A stretch of DNA of 64,000 bases, from the NCBI RefSeq assembly GCF_013407835.1, contig NZ_JACCBI010000001.1, positions 2,046,001-2,110,000 on the forward strand, read 5' to 3'. This document shows, piece after piece, positions 16,619-24,578 of this stretch. The position numbers were made by a program, and so were the translations under genes. Numbering within the stretch: position 1 is the stretch's first letter; each line of letters starts with the position of its first letter. Source of the DNA: Agromyces atrinae (GTDB lineage: Bacteria > Actinomycetota > Actinomycetes > Actinomycetales > Microbacteriaceae). Under the pieces are notes generated by a model. It saw only the letters and a program-made list of their open reading frames with translations. It was not told the DNA's origin and ran no database searches.

Positions 16619-16691
16619 CTCGCCCTCCCTCCTCGTATCGGTACGGGCTTCTCGTATCGGCACGGGGCCGCCGAACCGTAGACTCGAGCCT

Positions 16692-17324
16692 ATGCGAGTA
16701 CACGTAGCCGACCACCCGCTCGTCACCCACAAGCTCACGGTGCTCCGCGACGAGAACACTCCGTCTCCGATCTTCCGTCAGCTCGTCGAAGAGCTCATGA
16801 CGCTCCTCGCCTACGAGGGCACGCGCAACGTGCGCGTCGAGCCCCTCGAGATCCGCACCCCCGTCGCCGTGACCACGGGAGTGCGCATCGCCGACCCGAA
16901 GCCGCTCATCGTTCCGATCCTGCGCGCGGGCCTCGGCATGCTCGAGGGAATGGTGAAGCTCGTCCCGACCGCCGAGGTCGGCTTCCTCGGCATGGCACGC
17001 AACGAAGAGACGCTCGAGCCGACGACCTACGCCGAGCGGCTGCCCGACGACCTCTCCGATCGCCAGTGCTTCGTGCTCGACCCCATGCTCGCCACGGGCG
17101 GCTCGCTCATCGCGGCGATCAACTACCTGCTCGACCGCGGGGCGACGGATGTCACTGCCGTCTGCATCCTCGCGACGCCCGAGGGCCTCGAGGCCGTCGA
17201 GAAGGCGCTGCACGGACGCGAGGTGACGATCGTGCTCGGAGCGGTCGACGAGCGCCTCAACGAGCACGGCTTCATCGTGCCGGGTCTCGGCGACGCGGGC
17301 GACCGCCTCTACGGCACGGTCTGA
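16692..17324 (+). CDS. upp: Uracil phosphoribosyltransferase
   Basis: A 210-residue pyrimidine-salvage enzyme converting uracil and PRPP to UMP. The PRPP-binding loop [16 protein letters not shown] lies at about residues 126-141. [19 protein letters not shown] at the N-terminus, [14 protein letters not shown] and the C-terminal [14 protein letters not shown] are diagnostic. Length is typical. The ATG lies 7 nt after TAGACT (16679-16684) with no Shine-Dalgarno, so the mRNA is predicted leaderless. A hairpin plus T-tract follows the gene. Confidence 0.96.
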   Translation: MRVHVADHPLVTHKLTVLRDENTPSPIFRQLVEELMTLLAYEGTRNVRVEPLEIRTPVAVTTGVRIADPKPLIVPILRAGLGMLEGMVKLVPTAEVGFLGMARNEETLEPTTYAERLPDDLSDRQCFVLDPMLATGGSLIAAINYLLDRGATDVTAVCILATPEGLEAVEKALHGREVTIVLGAVDERLNEHGFIVPGLGDAGDRLYGTV

Positions 17325-17343
17325 GCGCGCCAGACGGTATAGG

Positions 17344-17402
17344 GCGAAGATTCTTCGCTTGAATCGCCGATTTCGACGATTCGATCGCGGAAGATTTTTT
17401 TC
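17344..17402 (+). terminator. Terminator of upp
   Basis: Two small hairpins (GCGAAG 17344-17349 with CTTCGC 17353-17358; GAATCG 17361-17366 with CGATTC 17377-17382) precede a seven-T run at 17395-17401. Stems are short, but the position directly after upp and the T-run support termination. Confidence 0.55.
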
Positions 17403-17520
17403 CGGATGCCTATTTCGCAGGTTCTGCAGAAATCGTGATCATCCCGGGTGGACCCGATCAGGGCGGGTCGGGGGGTCGCACATGGTGCGCCGTCACAGTG
17501 CGTCATCGTGGCGTCATGAA

Positions 17521-17550
17521 TTGACACACCTTCACGGCATCGGATTTACT
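17521..17550 (+). promoter_or_regulatory. Promoter of the Met/Cys-rich leader peptide
   Basis: A consensus TTGACA (-35, 17521-17526) is followed after 18 nt by TTTACT (-10, 17545-17550). The ATG of the small peptide begins at 17557, 7 nt beyond the -10, where transcription would start. This predicts a leaderless mRNA. Confidence 0.65.
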
Positions 17551-17556
17551 AACCCC

Positions 17557-17658
17557 ATGACCGAGAACACGCGCTCCCTGACCGCCCCCGAGGCCTTCAG
17601 GACAACCGGCATGATGATGCCCGGTGGAGCTGCCGCGTGTTGTCGAATGTGCAGCTAA
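17557..17658 (+). CDS. Putative leader peptide rich in Met and Cys (33 aa)
   Basis: A small frame beginning MTENTRSLTAPEAFRTTG and ending GMMMPGGAAACCRMCS before TAA. Three consecutive methionines and a Cys-Cys-Arg-Met-Cys cluster sit at the very end, the layout of attenuation leader peptides whose translation stalls when sulfur amino acids or their charged tRNAs run short. It is preceded by a good promoter placed for leaderless initiation. The next gene, 170 nt downstream, encodes an orphan winged-helix protein; the spacer contains hairpins. Cys-rich leaderless upstream ORFs are known in mycobacteria; that this is one is inference. It could instead be a small secreted or metal-binding peptide. 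Confidence 0.55.
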   Translation: MTENTRSLTAPEAFRTTGMMMPGGAAACCRMCS

Positions 17659-17764
17659 CTCGAACCTCTCCGTCGAGTAGGCGTGCGCGATCCGCGCATT
17701 GAGCCATGACTCCCGGCCGACATCCACGTCGAGCCCGTACCGGCCAGCCCGGCCACATCTCTTC

Positions 17765-17798
17765 CACCGGTTTCCGGACCTTCCGTCGTCCGCCGGTG
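17765..17798 (+). promoter_or_regulatory. Hairpin in the spacer between leader peptide and regulator gene
   Basis: CACCGG (17765-17770) pairs with CCGGTG (17793-17798), and inside it GGAC (17776-17779) pairs with GTCC (17788-17791). A smaller CTCGA...TCGAG hairpin follows the peptide stop. No T-run is present, so any attenuation would act on translation or via Rho. Confidence 0.35.
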
Positions 17799-17828
17799 AC
17801 TCGCATCGTCATCCCTGAAGGATTCATC

Positions 17829-18542
17829 ATGTCGCTCGCACAGCTCCCCACCCGTCCCGCCCCTCGCGCCGAGCTCTCGCTCACGCCCCGCCCCGTCGCC
17901 GCCGCTCCCACGGCACCGCGCATCCGCGCCGTGCCCGAGGGAACCGAGGCTCGCGGCTTCGTTCTCTACGTCGGAATCGACGAGGCGAAGGCCGCTGCCG
18001 CCGGCACGAGCCTGCACCGCATCGTCGAGGCGCTCCGCCAGCTCACGGGCGAGATCGCCCCGAGCGCCGAGACCTACGCCGCCGTCGCCCTCGCTCCCGA
18101 GGGTGCGGGCGGCCGCGACGTCGACGTCGTGCGCCTCGCCCTGCAGGACCCGGCGGCTCTCGCCAAGCACCGCGATGTCGAGGAGGACAGCGACATCGAC
18201 CGTCACCCCGCCGGGGTCATCATCGACATCTCCCGCAAGCGTGTGCTGCTCGACGGCGACTCGGCGGGCCTCACCTACAAAGAGTTCGAGCTGCTGCAGT
18301 ACCTCGTGCTGCGCGAGGGCCGCACGATCGACCGCGCCGAGCTCATCTCGGGCCTGTGGGGCGAGGGCGACGACGAGGTTCCGAGCGAGCGCACCATCGA
18401 CGTGCACATCCGTCGCCTGCGTTCGAAGCTCGGCCACTACGAAGACATCGTGCGCACGGTGCGCGGCGTCGGCTACCGCTTCGACCGTCACGCCGACGTC
18501 TCGATCCGCCAGGCATCGACCCCGAGCCCGGACGTCTTCTAA
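17829..18542 (+). CDS. Orphan OmpR/PhoB-type winged-helix regulator
   Basis: A 237-residue protein. The C-terminal 100 residues are an OmpR-type DNA-binding domain: ISRKRVLLDGDSAGLTYKEF (135-154), LREGRTIDRAELISGLWGEG (161-180), RTIDVHIRRLRSKLG (188-202) and VRGVGYRF (211-218). There is no receiver domain. The N-terminus is Pro/Ala-rich and then has a novel-looking domain (ARGFVLYVGIDEAKAAAAGT, about 41-110) that may sense a ligand. It is therefore a one-component regulator. The ATG follows GAAGGA. It is preceded by the Met/Cys leader peptide, suggesting a link to sulfur amino acids. Function beyond DNA binding is unknown. Confidence 0.8.
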   Translation: MSLAQLPTRPAPRAELSLTPRPVAAAPTAPRIRAVPEGTEARGFVLYVGIDEAKAAAAGTSLHRIVEALRQLTGEIAPSAETYAAVALAPEGAGGRDVDVVRLALQDPAALAKHRDVEEDSDIDRHPAGVIIDISRKRVLLDGDSAGLTYKEFELLQYLVLREGRTIDRAELISGLWGEGDDEVPSERTIDVHIRRLRSKLGHYEDIVRTVRGVGYRFDRHADVSIRQASTPSPDVF

Positions 18543-18559
18543 GACGCTGCGTCACCGCG

Positions 18560-18602
18560 AGAAGCCCCGCCTCCATCCGGATTCCGGTGAGGCGGGGCTT
18601 CT
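18560..18602. terminator. Strong bidirectional terminator
   Basis: A perfect 14-bp stem, AGAAGCCCCGCCTC (18560-18573) with GAGGCGGGGCTTCT (18589-18602), closes a 15-nt loop between convergent genes ending at 18542 and 18623. Confidence 0.9.
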
Positions 18603-18622
18603 GCGTGAGGGGTGGTCCGCGG

Positions 18623-19963
18623 CTACTCGGTCGCGAAATCGAGCGCTGAGTCGGCGACAGCGATGACCGACCAGGTGCCGCCGTCGGCATCGGTGAACTC
18701 GTAGGCGGGAACGACGAGCACACTTCCGTCGGGCTGCCACTGGCTCGTGAGCCCGAGACGGGCGCTGACGATCTCGACGTCGTTCACCGGCCACGAGAGC
18801 GAGACGCCCGAGGTCGGCGTCGCCGGCGGCTCGGTCGGCGGAACCCACTCGGTCACCGTGCCGTCGACCGGCTGCTCGCGGAGCGCGAAGGGCATGGCCG
18901 TCATCTGTGCACCGAAGCGCGGGTCGGAGAGACGCTCGAACGCCTCCTGCTCGCTCACGATCGAGTACTCGCCGAGTTCGACGATCGGCGCGAGCGTTCC
19001 GGAGGTGCTGACGATGCCGGCATCGCTCAGTTCGAGGTACCACGACTGGTCGAGTCGCTGACCGTCGACGACGGGGAACGCCTGCGCCGAGCGCGTGACG
19101 GCACCCTCGAAGGTCTCCGACGTGAACTCGAAGGTCGACGCATCACGGCCGCTCGCCGTGATGATCGAGCGAAGAGCGTCGATCGCGGCGTCCTCCGAGG
19201 GAAGGGTGCCGACGGGCTGGCAGGGCTCGGCGACATCCGTGCCCTCGACGCACTGCCACGGGTTGATCCGCGGGTCGGAGTACCAGAAGCTCAGGGTGCC
19301 GTCGAGGCTCACACCGAGTTGGGGAGCCGATCCGTCTTGGGGTCCGACGAGCCAGGAGCCGTCCTTCAGTTCGGGCGTGCCTTCGACGCCGAGGGCCGCG
19401 GCGAGGGCGGCGACGGTCTCGGCGTTGGAGACCGAGCGGGGGTCGTAGGTGTAGGCGAGAGCCGAACCGTCGGAGGTCGACAGGCCCGACGCGCTGAAGC
19501 TGTTGCGGCCGAAGCCCCACCCGATCGTGCGGTCAGCCATGGAGCCCGTCGACTCGGGGGCTGCGAACCCGCCGACGCGCATACCCGGCGTTGCAGCTCC
19601 CATCTCGACTCCGCCACTTGGGCCCACCCGATCGCTCGTGGCGGGCTGCAGCGAGATCGGGGGCGCAGCTCCGTCGGCGAGGTCGGTCGATCCGCCCGTC
19701 GAGGCGCCGATGCCGTAGCCGAGTCCGCCGACGATCGCGATCGACGCAGCGACCGCAGCGACCGGCAACCAGCGCGGGCGACGACGAGCGCGCTCGGCGC
19801 CGAGATCAGTTGCGGGCGCGATGTCATCCGCCGGGCCAGCGAGCGCTTCGGCCGTGGCCTGCGCGATGACGTCGTTGGCGAAGCCGCTGCGCGGCTCGAC
19901 GTCGGCAGCGGGGTCGGCTGCGCTGAGGCGCGCTACCGGGTCGGGGTCGTTGTCATCGTTCAT
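18623..19963 (-). CDS. Single-pass membrane protein, paralog B (putative sigma-factor partner)
   Basis: A 446-residue protein. The N-terminal cytoplasmic part is acidic (MNDDNDPDPVARLSAADPAA), then RRRPR and one transmembrane helix at about residues 66-86 (VAAVAASIAIVGGLGYGIGA). About 350 residues follow outside the cell, including a conserved pair of cysteines near the middle (QCVEG and PCQPVG) and a domain with STFEFTSETFEGAVTRSAQA. The layout fits a membrane-anchored regulator of the ECF sigma factor encoded two genes upstream, but no zinc-binding anti-sigma motif is visible. It is a clear paralog of the neighbouring 453-residue protein. The ATG at 19963 is chosen because AAAGGG lies 8 nt upstream. 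Confidence 0.65.
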   Translation of the reverse strand: MNDDNDPDPVARLSAADPAADVEPRSGFANDVIAQATAEALAGPADDIAPATDLGAERARRRPRWLPVAAVAASIAIVGGLGYGIGASTGGSTDLADGAAPPISLQPATSDRVGPSGGVEMGAATPGMRVGGFAAPESTGSMADRTIGWGFGRNSFSASGLSTSDGSALAYTYDPRSVSNAETVAALAAALGVEGTPELKDGSWLVGPQDGSAPQLGVSLDGTLSFWYSDPRINPWQCVEGTDVAEPCQPVGTLPSEDAAIDALRSIITASGRDASTFEFTSETFEGAVTRSAQAFPVVDGQRLDQSWYLELSDAGIVSTSGTLAPIVELGEYSIVSEQEAFERLSDPRFGAQMTAMPFALREQPVDGTVTEWVPPTEPPATPTSGVSLSWPVNDVEIVSARLGLTSQWQPDGSVLVVPAYEFTDADGGTWSVIAVADSALDFATE

Positions 19964-20005
19964 GTCGATCACCCTTTCTGTTCTCAGGCCGTGAAAAGCT
20001 CAGTA

Positions 20006-21367
20006 TCAGGCACGGGGAAGTGGCGAGAAGTCGATCCTCGAGTCGGCCACAGCGATGATCGACCACGTGCTGCCCGCGCCATCGGTGAACTCGTAGGCAG
20101 GAATGACGATGACGCTGCCGTCGGGCTGCCACTGAGTCGTGAGGCCGAGACGTACACTCTCGAGATCAACCGACGTCACGGGCCATGAAATGTTCACGTC
20201 CGAGGTCGGCGTCGCCGGGGCCTCGGTCGGAGGAACCCACTCGATCGTCTGCATACCGGCGGACTGCTCACGGAGAGACTCCGCGGACGGCGTCATGATC
20301 GCCGAGAAGCGCGGGTCGGAGAGCCGCTCGAATGCTGCCTGCTCGCTGATGATGGGCAGGTCTCCGAGTTCGACGAGGGGGGCAAGTGATCCGGAGACGC
20401 CGACGATGCCGGCGTCACTCAGTTCGAGGTTCCACGGCTGCGCGAGTCGTTGACCATTGACGACGGGCCACGCCTGCGCGCTGCGCGTTACAGCGCCCTC
20501 GTAGGTCTCCGACGTGAACTCGAAAGTCGACGCGTCGCGCCCGGTATCGGCAATCACTTTTCGAAGCGCATCGATCGCGGCGTCCTCATCGGGAATCGGC
20601 CCGACGGGCTCGCACGGCACACCAACGCCGGCTTCGTCGCCGCACTTACCGGGGTTGATGGCCAGATCGGAGTACCCAAAGCTCACCGTTCCGTCGAAGA
20701 GGCTCACCGACAGCTGGGGGGCCGAACCGTCCACAGGTCCGACGATCCAGGAGCCGTCGATCAACTCAGGCGTACCCTCGACCCCGAATGCTGCTGCAAG
20801 TGCGGCGATGGTCTCGACGTTCGACACAGATCGCGAATCGTATGCGAAGGCGAGCGCCTTACCATCGGAGTCAGAGAAGCCCGAGCCGGTGAACGCCGTT
20901 CTGCCGGAACCCCACGGCAGGAGAACGTCGGGGTAGCCAACCGCCGCCTGGGGCATGGCGAGGCGACTGTCATACAGCTGCGACGCGGCCCCCGACTCGG
21001 GTCCGCCCCCCGTTGCGGGCTGCAGTGTGATGGGCGCGGAAGCAGCTCCGGAGCGGTCACCCGCGCCACCGGCGAGGTCGGTCGTGCCACCGGTCGAGGC
21101 GCCGACGCCGTAGCCGAGTCCACCGACGATCGCGATCGATGCGGCGACGGCGGCGATCGGCAGCCAGCGCGGGCGACGGCGTGCGCGTTCGGCACCGAGG
21201 TCCGTGACGGTCGCGCCCGCAGCCGCGACGCCAGCCGTGTCATCCGCTGCTTCGGCCGTGGCCTGCGCGATGACGTCGTCGGCGAAGCCGGCGCGCGGCT
21301 CCACGTCGGCGGCGGGGTCGGCGGCGCGGAGACGCGCTACCGGGTCGAGGTCGTTGTCATCGTTCAT
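20006..21367 (-). CDS. Single-pass membrane protein, paralog A (putative sigma-factor partner)
   Basis: A 453-residue paralog of the protein encoded at 18623-19963, sharing the acidic N-terminus (MNDDNDLDPVARLRAADPAA), the RARRRPRWLPIAAVAASIAI transmembrane entry and most of the extracytoplasmic domain (RDASTFEFTSETYEGAVTRS, the two-cysteine region GKCGDE ... VPCEPVG). Differences cluster in the linker after the membrane helix, consistent with an old tandem duplication. It lies 130 nt downstream of the ECF sigma gene. The spacer contains GTGCAAGTTTCCC, which could be an ECF-type -35 region. Function is not established; a membrane-bound signal transducer for the sigma factor is the best guess. 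Confidence 0.65.
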   Translation of the reverse strand: MNDDNDLDPVARLRAADPAADVEPRAGFADDVIAQATAEAADDTAGVAAAGATVTDLGAERARRRPRWLPIAAVAASIAIVGGLGYGVGASTGGTTDLAGGAGDRSGAASAPITLQPATGGGPESGAASQLYDSRLAMPQAAVGYPDVLLPWGSGRTAFTGSGFSDSDGKALAFAYDSRSVSNVETIAALAAAFGVEGTPELIDGSWIVGPVDGSAPQLSVSLFDGTVSFGYSDLAINPGKCGDEAGVGVPCEPVGPIPDEDAAIDALRKVIADTGRDASTFEFTSETYEGAVTRSAQAWPVVNGQRLAQPWNLELSDAGIVGVSGSLAPLVELGDLPIISEQAAFERLSDPRFSAIMTPSAESLREQSAGMQTIEWVPPTEAPATPTSDVNISWPVTSVDLESVRLGLTTQWQPDGSVIVIPAYEFTDGAGSTWSIIAVADSRIDFSPLPRA

Positions 21368-21497
21368 GTCGATCACCCTTGCTGTTCTCGGGCTGCTCGC
21401 CGTGATCTTCTCTCACGGAGCAGAGTGCTGTTCTGTTCTGTATGTGTGCGGGCCGGCGGGAAACTTGCACCGAGCGAGACGCTCAGGGCGTCATCCG

Positions 21498-22046
21498 TCA
21501 GAACGACAGGCGCTCGCCCCACGCCTCGCGGAGGCGCTTGCGTGCACGCGAGAGTGCCGCATCCGCGCCGGATCGGGAGATGCCGAGCACGTGGGCGAGG
21601 CCCTCCCCGTCGAGGCCCTCCCACGCGTGCAGGAGCAGGATCTGGCGGTCGCGCTCCCCCACGCTCTCGAGTGCACCGCGCAGCTCGGCGTCGAAGAGGG
21701 CGCTCAGTTCGGGATCGTCCGAGACGCGCACGGCGCCCTTCTCGGGCACCTCGTCGACGGGGAGGTCGACGGTCTTTCGGCGATGGTTGGCGAGCGTGAA
21801 GCCGGCCGTGCGATAGAGCCACGGGAGCACGGCCTCACGCGGCACGTCGGCACGTCGACGCCAGGCCGTCGCGAAGACCTCGGCGGCGAGGTCGTCGGCG
21901 TCCTGACGCGGGCCGCGACGGGCGAAGTAGCGCACGAGCGCGGTCGAGTGCTCACGGACCGCGGCGGTGAACCACGCGACCTCCTCCGCGGTGGCCGGCG
22001 CGGCAGTCGCGTTCTCGGGCTCGGTCGCGTCGGCGGGCTCGGGCAT
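21498..22046 (-). CDS. ECF-type RNA polymerase sigma factor
   Basis: A 182-residue sigma-70 family protein. Region 2 includes ALVRYFARRGPRQDADDLAA and EVFATAWRRRADVPREAVLP, with WLYRTAGFTLANHRRK. Region 4 includes VGERDRQILLLHAWEGLDGE and GLAHVLGISRSGADAALSRA. A Glu/Ala/Thr-rich N-terminal extension precedes region 2. The start at 22046 has AAGGGG 5 nt upstream; GTG 22088 is an alternative. It is followed on the same strand by two paralogous membrane proteins that likely transmit its signal. GAAACTTTC upstream of the gene and GCAAGTTTCCC upstream of the first paralog may be related ECF promoter elements. Confidence 0.88.
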   Translation of the reverse strand: MPEPADATEPENATAAPATAEEVAWFTAAVREHSTALVRYFARRGPRQDADDLAAEVFATAWRRRADVPREAVLPWLYRTAGFTLANHRRKTVDLPVDEVPEKGAVRVSDDPELSALFDAELRGALESVGERDRQILLLHAWEGLDGEGLAHVLGISRSGADAALSRARKRLREAWGERLSF

Positions 22047-22162
22047 CGCCACCCCTTCGGTCACGTCGGTGTCTGCTGCGGTGCTCACGATCCTCACACC
22101 CTGTCTATGTCGCACCCGTCGCGAGTCTTGCACGGCTCGCACAGAAAGTTTCGAGGCACACA

Positions 22163-22209
22163 GAAACGGCCCGGCGGCGGTGCGCATGCACACCGGCACC
22201 GGGCCGTTC
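22163..22209 (-). terminator. Terminator of the catalase gene
   Basis: AACGGCCCGG (22165-22174) pairs with CCGGGCCGTT (22199-22208), with further GGTG/CACC pairing inside. On the minus strand it lies 13 nt beyond the catalase stop and ends in GTTTC. Confidence 0.8.
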
Positions 22210-22221
22210 AGCTCACGAGAC

Positions 22222-23706
22222 TCAGCTCGCGGCGTTCACCCGCGCACGGAGCGTGGCGCCGAGGCCGGCGTCGACGTTCGTCCAGTAGATGAAGAACCGC
22301 TCGCGGATCTCGTCGATCGTGATCGACTCGCCCTGGCCGACGAGGGTGTCGGTGAAGCGCGCCTTCTCGCCCTCGTCGTAGACGTCGCGGTAGAGCGTTC
22401 CGGCCTGACCGAAGTCGTCGTCCTCGGCGTGCAGCGTCGCCGCGACGCGCACGAGCTCGCCGTCGTTCTGCCACGATCCGGCTCCCGCCGCGGCCGGGTC
22501 GGCCGCGGGGCCGCCGAACGAGTTGGGCGCGTAGTTCGGGGCGGATGCCGGCGGGAACGAGTACCGGGCCGAACCGTCACGCGTGTAGTCGTTGCGAGGT
22601 GCGGCGTGCGGGGCGTTCACGGGCAGGTCGGCGTGGTTCGTGCCGACGCGGTAGCGGTGCGCGTCGGGGTACGAGAAGACGCGGGCCATGAGCATCTTGT
22701 CGGGGCTCAGGTCGATGCCGGGAACCGTGTTCGACGGCGAGAACGTCGCCTGTTCGATCTGCGCGAAGAAGTTCTCGGGGTTCTTGTCGAGGGTCAGCAC
22801 ACCGAGCGGGATACGCGGGTAGTCGGCCTTCGGCCACACCTTGGTGAGGTCGAACGGGTTGAAGCGGTAGTCCTTCGCCTCGGCGTACGGCATGATCTGC
22901 ACCGAGACGTCCCAGGTCGGGAAGTCGCCGCGCTCGATCGCGTCGTGCAGGTCGCGGCGGTGCATGTCGGCGTCGGAGCCCGCGATGCGCTCGGCGTCCG
23001 CGGCATCCAGTCGCTCGACGCCCTGGCGGGACGCGAAGTGGTACTTGACCCAGAAACGCTCGCCCTCGGCGTTGATCCACTGGTAGGTGTGCGATCCGTA
23101 GCCCTGCATGTGGCGCCACGACTTCGGCAGGCCGCGGTCGCCCATGAGCCACGTCACCTGGTGGGCCGACTCGGGCGAGAGGGTCCAGAAGTCCCACTGC
23201 ATGTCGGCGTCGCGGAGGCCGGAGCCCGGGAGGCGCTTCTGCGAGTGGATGAAGTCGGGGAACTTGATGCCGTCGCGGATGAAGAAGACGGGCGTGTTGT
23301 TGCCGACGAGGTCGTAGTTGCCCTCGGTCGTGTAGAACTTGAGCGCGAAGCCGCGCGGGTCGCGCCATGTGTCGGGCGAGCCCTGCTCACCGGCGACGCT
23401 CGAGAAGCGCAGCAGCGTCTCGGTCTCGGCACCGGGCTGGAAGACGGCCGCACGCGTGTACGCGGAGACGTCCGCGGTGGCGCGGAACGTTCCGAATGCG
23501 CCGCCGCCCTTGGCGTGCACGACGCGCTCGGGGATGCGCTCGCGGTTGAACTGCGCGAGCTTCTCGACGAGGTAGCGGTCGTGAAGCGCGGTGGCGCCGT
23601 CGGCGCCGACCGTGAGGGAGTGCTCGTCGCTCGCGACGGGCGCACCGGACTGCGTCGTCGTCGCAGGGGTCGTCGTGGGAGGGGTGTTCGTGTGAGGCGT
23701 GGTCAT
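22222..23706 (-). CDS. Monofunctional heme catalase
   Basis: A 494-residue clade-3-size catalase that dismutates hydrogen peroxide in the cytoplasm. The active-site segment [19 protein letters not shown] (about residues 56-74) has the distal His; the distal Asn is in [14 protein letters not shown]; the proximal heme-ligand Tyr is in [14 protein letters not shown] (about 343-356). A Thr/Pro-rich N-terminal tail (about 25 residues) is slightly unusual. It lies 51 nt downstream of the Fur-family gene on the same strand, the familiar furA-katA arrangement, and is expected to be induced by peroxide through that regulator. A terminator follows. Confidence 0.95.
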   Translation of the reverse strand: MTTPHTNTPPTTTPATTTQSGAPVASDEHSLTVGADGATALHDRYLVEKLAQFNRERIPERVVHAKGGGAFGTFRATADVSAYTRAAVFQPGAETETLLRFSSVAGEQGSPDTWRDPRGFALKFYTTEGNYDLVGNNTPVFFIRDGIKFPDFIHSQKRLPGSGLRDADMQWDFWTLSPESAHQVTWLMGDRGLPKSWRHMQGYGSHTYQWINAEGERFWVKYHFASRQGVERLDAADAERIAGSDADMHRRDLHDAIERGDFPTWDVSVQIMPYAEAKDYRFNPFDLTKVWPKADYPRIPLGVLTLDKNPENFFAQIEQATFSPSNTVPGIDLSPDKMLMARVFSYPDAHRYRVGTNHADLPVNAPHAAPRNDYTRDGSARYSFPPASAPNYAPNSFGGPAADPAAAGAGSWQNDGELVRVAATLHAEDDDFGQAGTLYRDVYDEGEKARFTDTLVGQGESITIDEIRERFFIYWTNVDAGLGATLRARVNAAS

Positions 23707-23757
23707 CGTGCTCCTTCGGCGTGGATCGGTCCGTGACGGGGGTCGCGGCCCGATGGG

Positions 23758-24180
23758 TCACACCGAGACGGTCTGGCAATCCGGGCAGATGCCCCAGAAA
23801 GTGACCTCGGCCGTCTGAATCGCGAACCCGCTCGTCGTCGACGGCGTGAGGCAGGGCGCCTCGCCGACGGCACAGTCGACATCGGCGACGGCCCCGCACC
23901 GGGAGCACACCACGTGGTGGTGGTTGTCGCCGATGCGGCGCTCGTAGAGAGCCGCCGACCCCGCGGGCTCGATGCGGCGGACGAGTCCGGCCGCCGTCAA
24001 GTCGCTGAGGATGTTGTGCATCGATTGCACCGACGTCGTCGGCACCGAGTGAGACACGATTCGGAACAGCCTCTCGGCGTCCGTGTGCGGCAGGGTGTCG
24101 AGCGCATCGAGCACGGCGATACGGCCCGCGGTGACCCGCAGTCCGGTGCCGCGCAGCTGCGCTTCGAGTTCTGCCTGCAT
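23758..24180 (-). CDS. Fur-family peroxide/iron regulator next to catalase
   Basis: A 140-residue Fur-family repressor. The N-terminal winged helix includes GLRVTAGRIAVLDALDTLPH and TSVQSMHNILSDLTAAGLVR. The C-terminal half has the metal-binding segment IGDNHHHVVCSRCGAVADVD (about 82-101) and a second CPDCQ pair near the end, giving a CxxC...CxxC structural zinc site. Context with catalase suggests a PerR/FurA-like peroxide sensor rather than an iron regulator. The ATG at 24180 lies 6 nt after TAGGGT (24187-24192) with no Shine-Dalgarno, so the mRNA is predicted leaderless. A palindromic operator overlaps the upstream promoter region. Confidence 0.9.
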   Translation of the reverse strand: MQAELEAQLRGTGLRVTAGRIAVLDALDTLPHTDAERLFRIVSHSVPTTSVQSMHNILSDLTAAGLVRRIEPAGSAALYERRIGDNHHHVVCSRCGAVADVDCAVGEAPCLTPSTTSGFAIQTAEVTFWGICPDCQTVSV

Positions 24181-24200
24181 GATCCCACCCTACGAGTTAT

Positions 24201-24220
24201 TTTGAGTAATTCAAATGAAT
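24201..24220. promoter_or_regulatory. Candidate Fur/PerR operator
   Basis: An AT-rich 20 bp with two overlapping palindromes: TTTGA-gtaat-TCAAA (24201-24215) and ATTCA-aa-TGAAT (24209-24220). It sits directly upstream of the predicted -10 of the Fur-family gene, over the -35 region, consistent with autoregulation of the fur-catalase operon. Confidence 0.6.
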
Positions 24221-24239
24221 ACTACTCGACTTCCGCGTG

Positions 24240-24474
24240 AATACAGGGTTTTTCCGCGTCATCCTGGGGTTTCTCCTGCCCCGAGAACGGGGGTGATGCA
24301 CGCTCTCAGAAACTCGTCAGAAAAATAACGGATTGGTAACTAGCGCTCGTTATCTCTTCGTTATATATTCCTTATGTACCAACTGTTTGCTGTGGCGGTT
24401 GGTACGGAATGTGATTGCAGGACACTCTTGGTGCAAGGGCGAAGGCCGGTCGTCAGCCTCTACGACCGGCCTTC
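24240..24474. other. Intergenic AT-rich island with two inverted repeats
   Basis: Between the Fur-family and MarR genes there are about 400 bases without a gene. An 8-bp inverted repeat, GTACCAAC (24376-24383) and GTTGGTAC (24398-24405), lies in a strikingly AT-rich stretch (24315-24380). It is followed by a perfect 13-bp hairpin (GAAGGCCGGTCGT 24441-24453 and its complement 24462-24474, 8-nt loop). A small RNA ending at the second hairpin, or an operator plus insulator, are both possible; I found no confident promoter. Confidence 0.45.
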
Positions 24475-24578
24475 GACCGTTTAACGCACGGGCGCCCCTC
24501 GCACACACCTCGCCCCCGCTCAGAAGACGCGTCGATCTTCCGTATTCTGGTCGAACACGGGGGAAGAGGAGAACGACG

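Noticed and set aside
24333..24578. N-terminal extension of the MarR protein through the AT-rich region
   Set aside because: The extension has an abnormal Cys/Arg/Ser-rich composition, crosses a 13-bp hairpin, and a good Shine-Dalgarno precedes GTG 24579.
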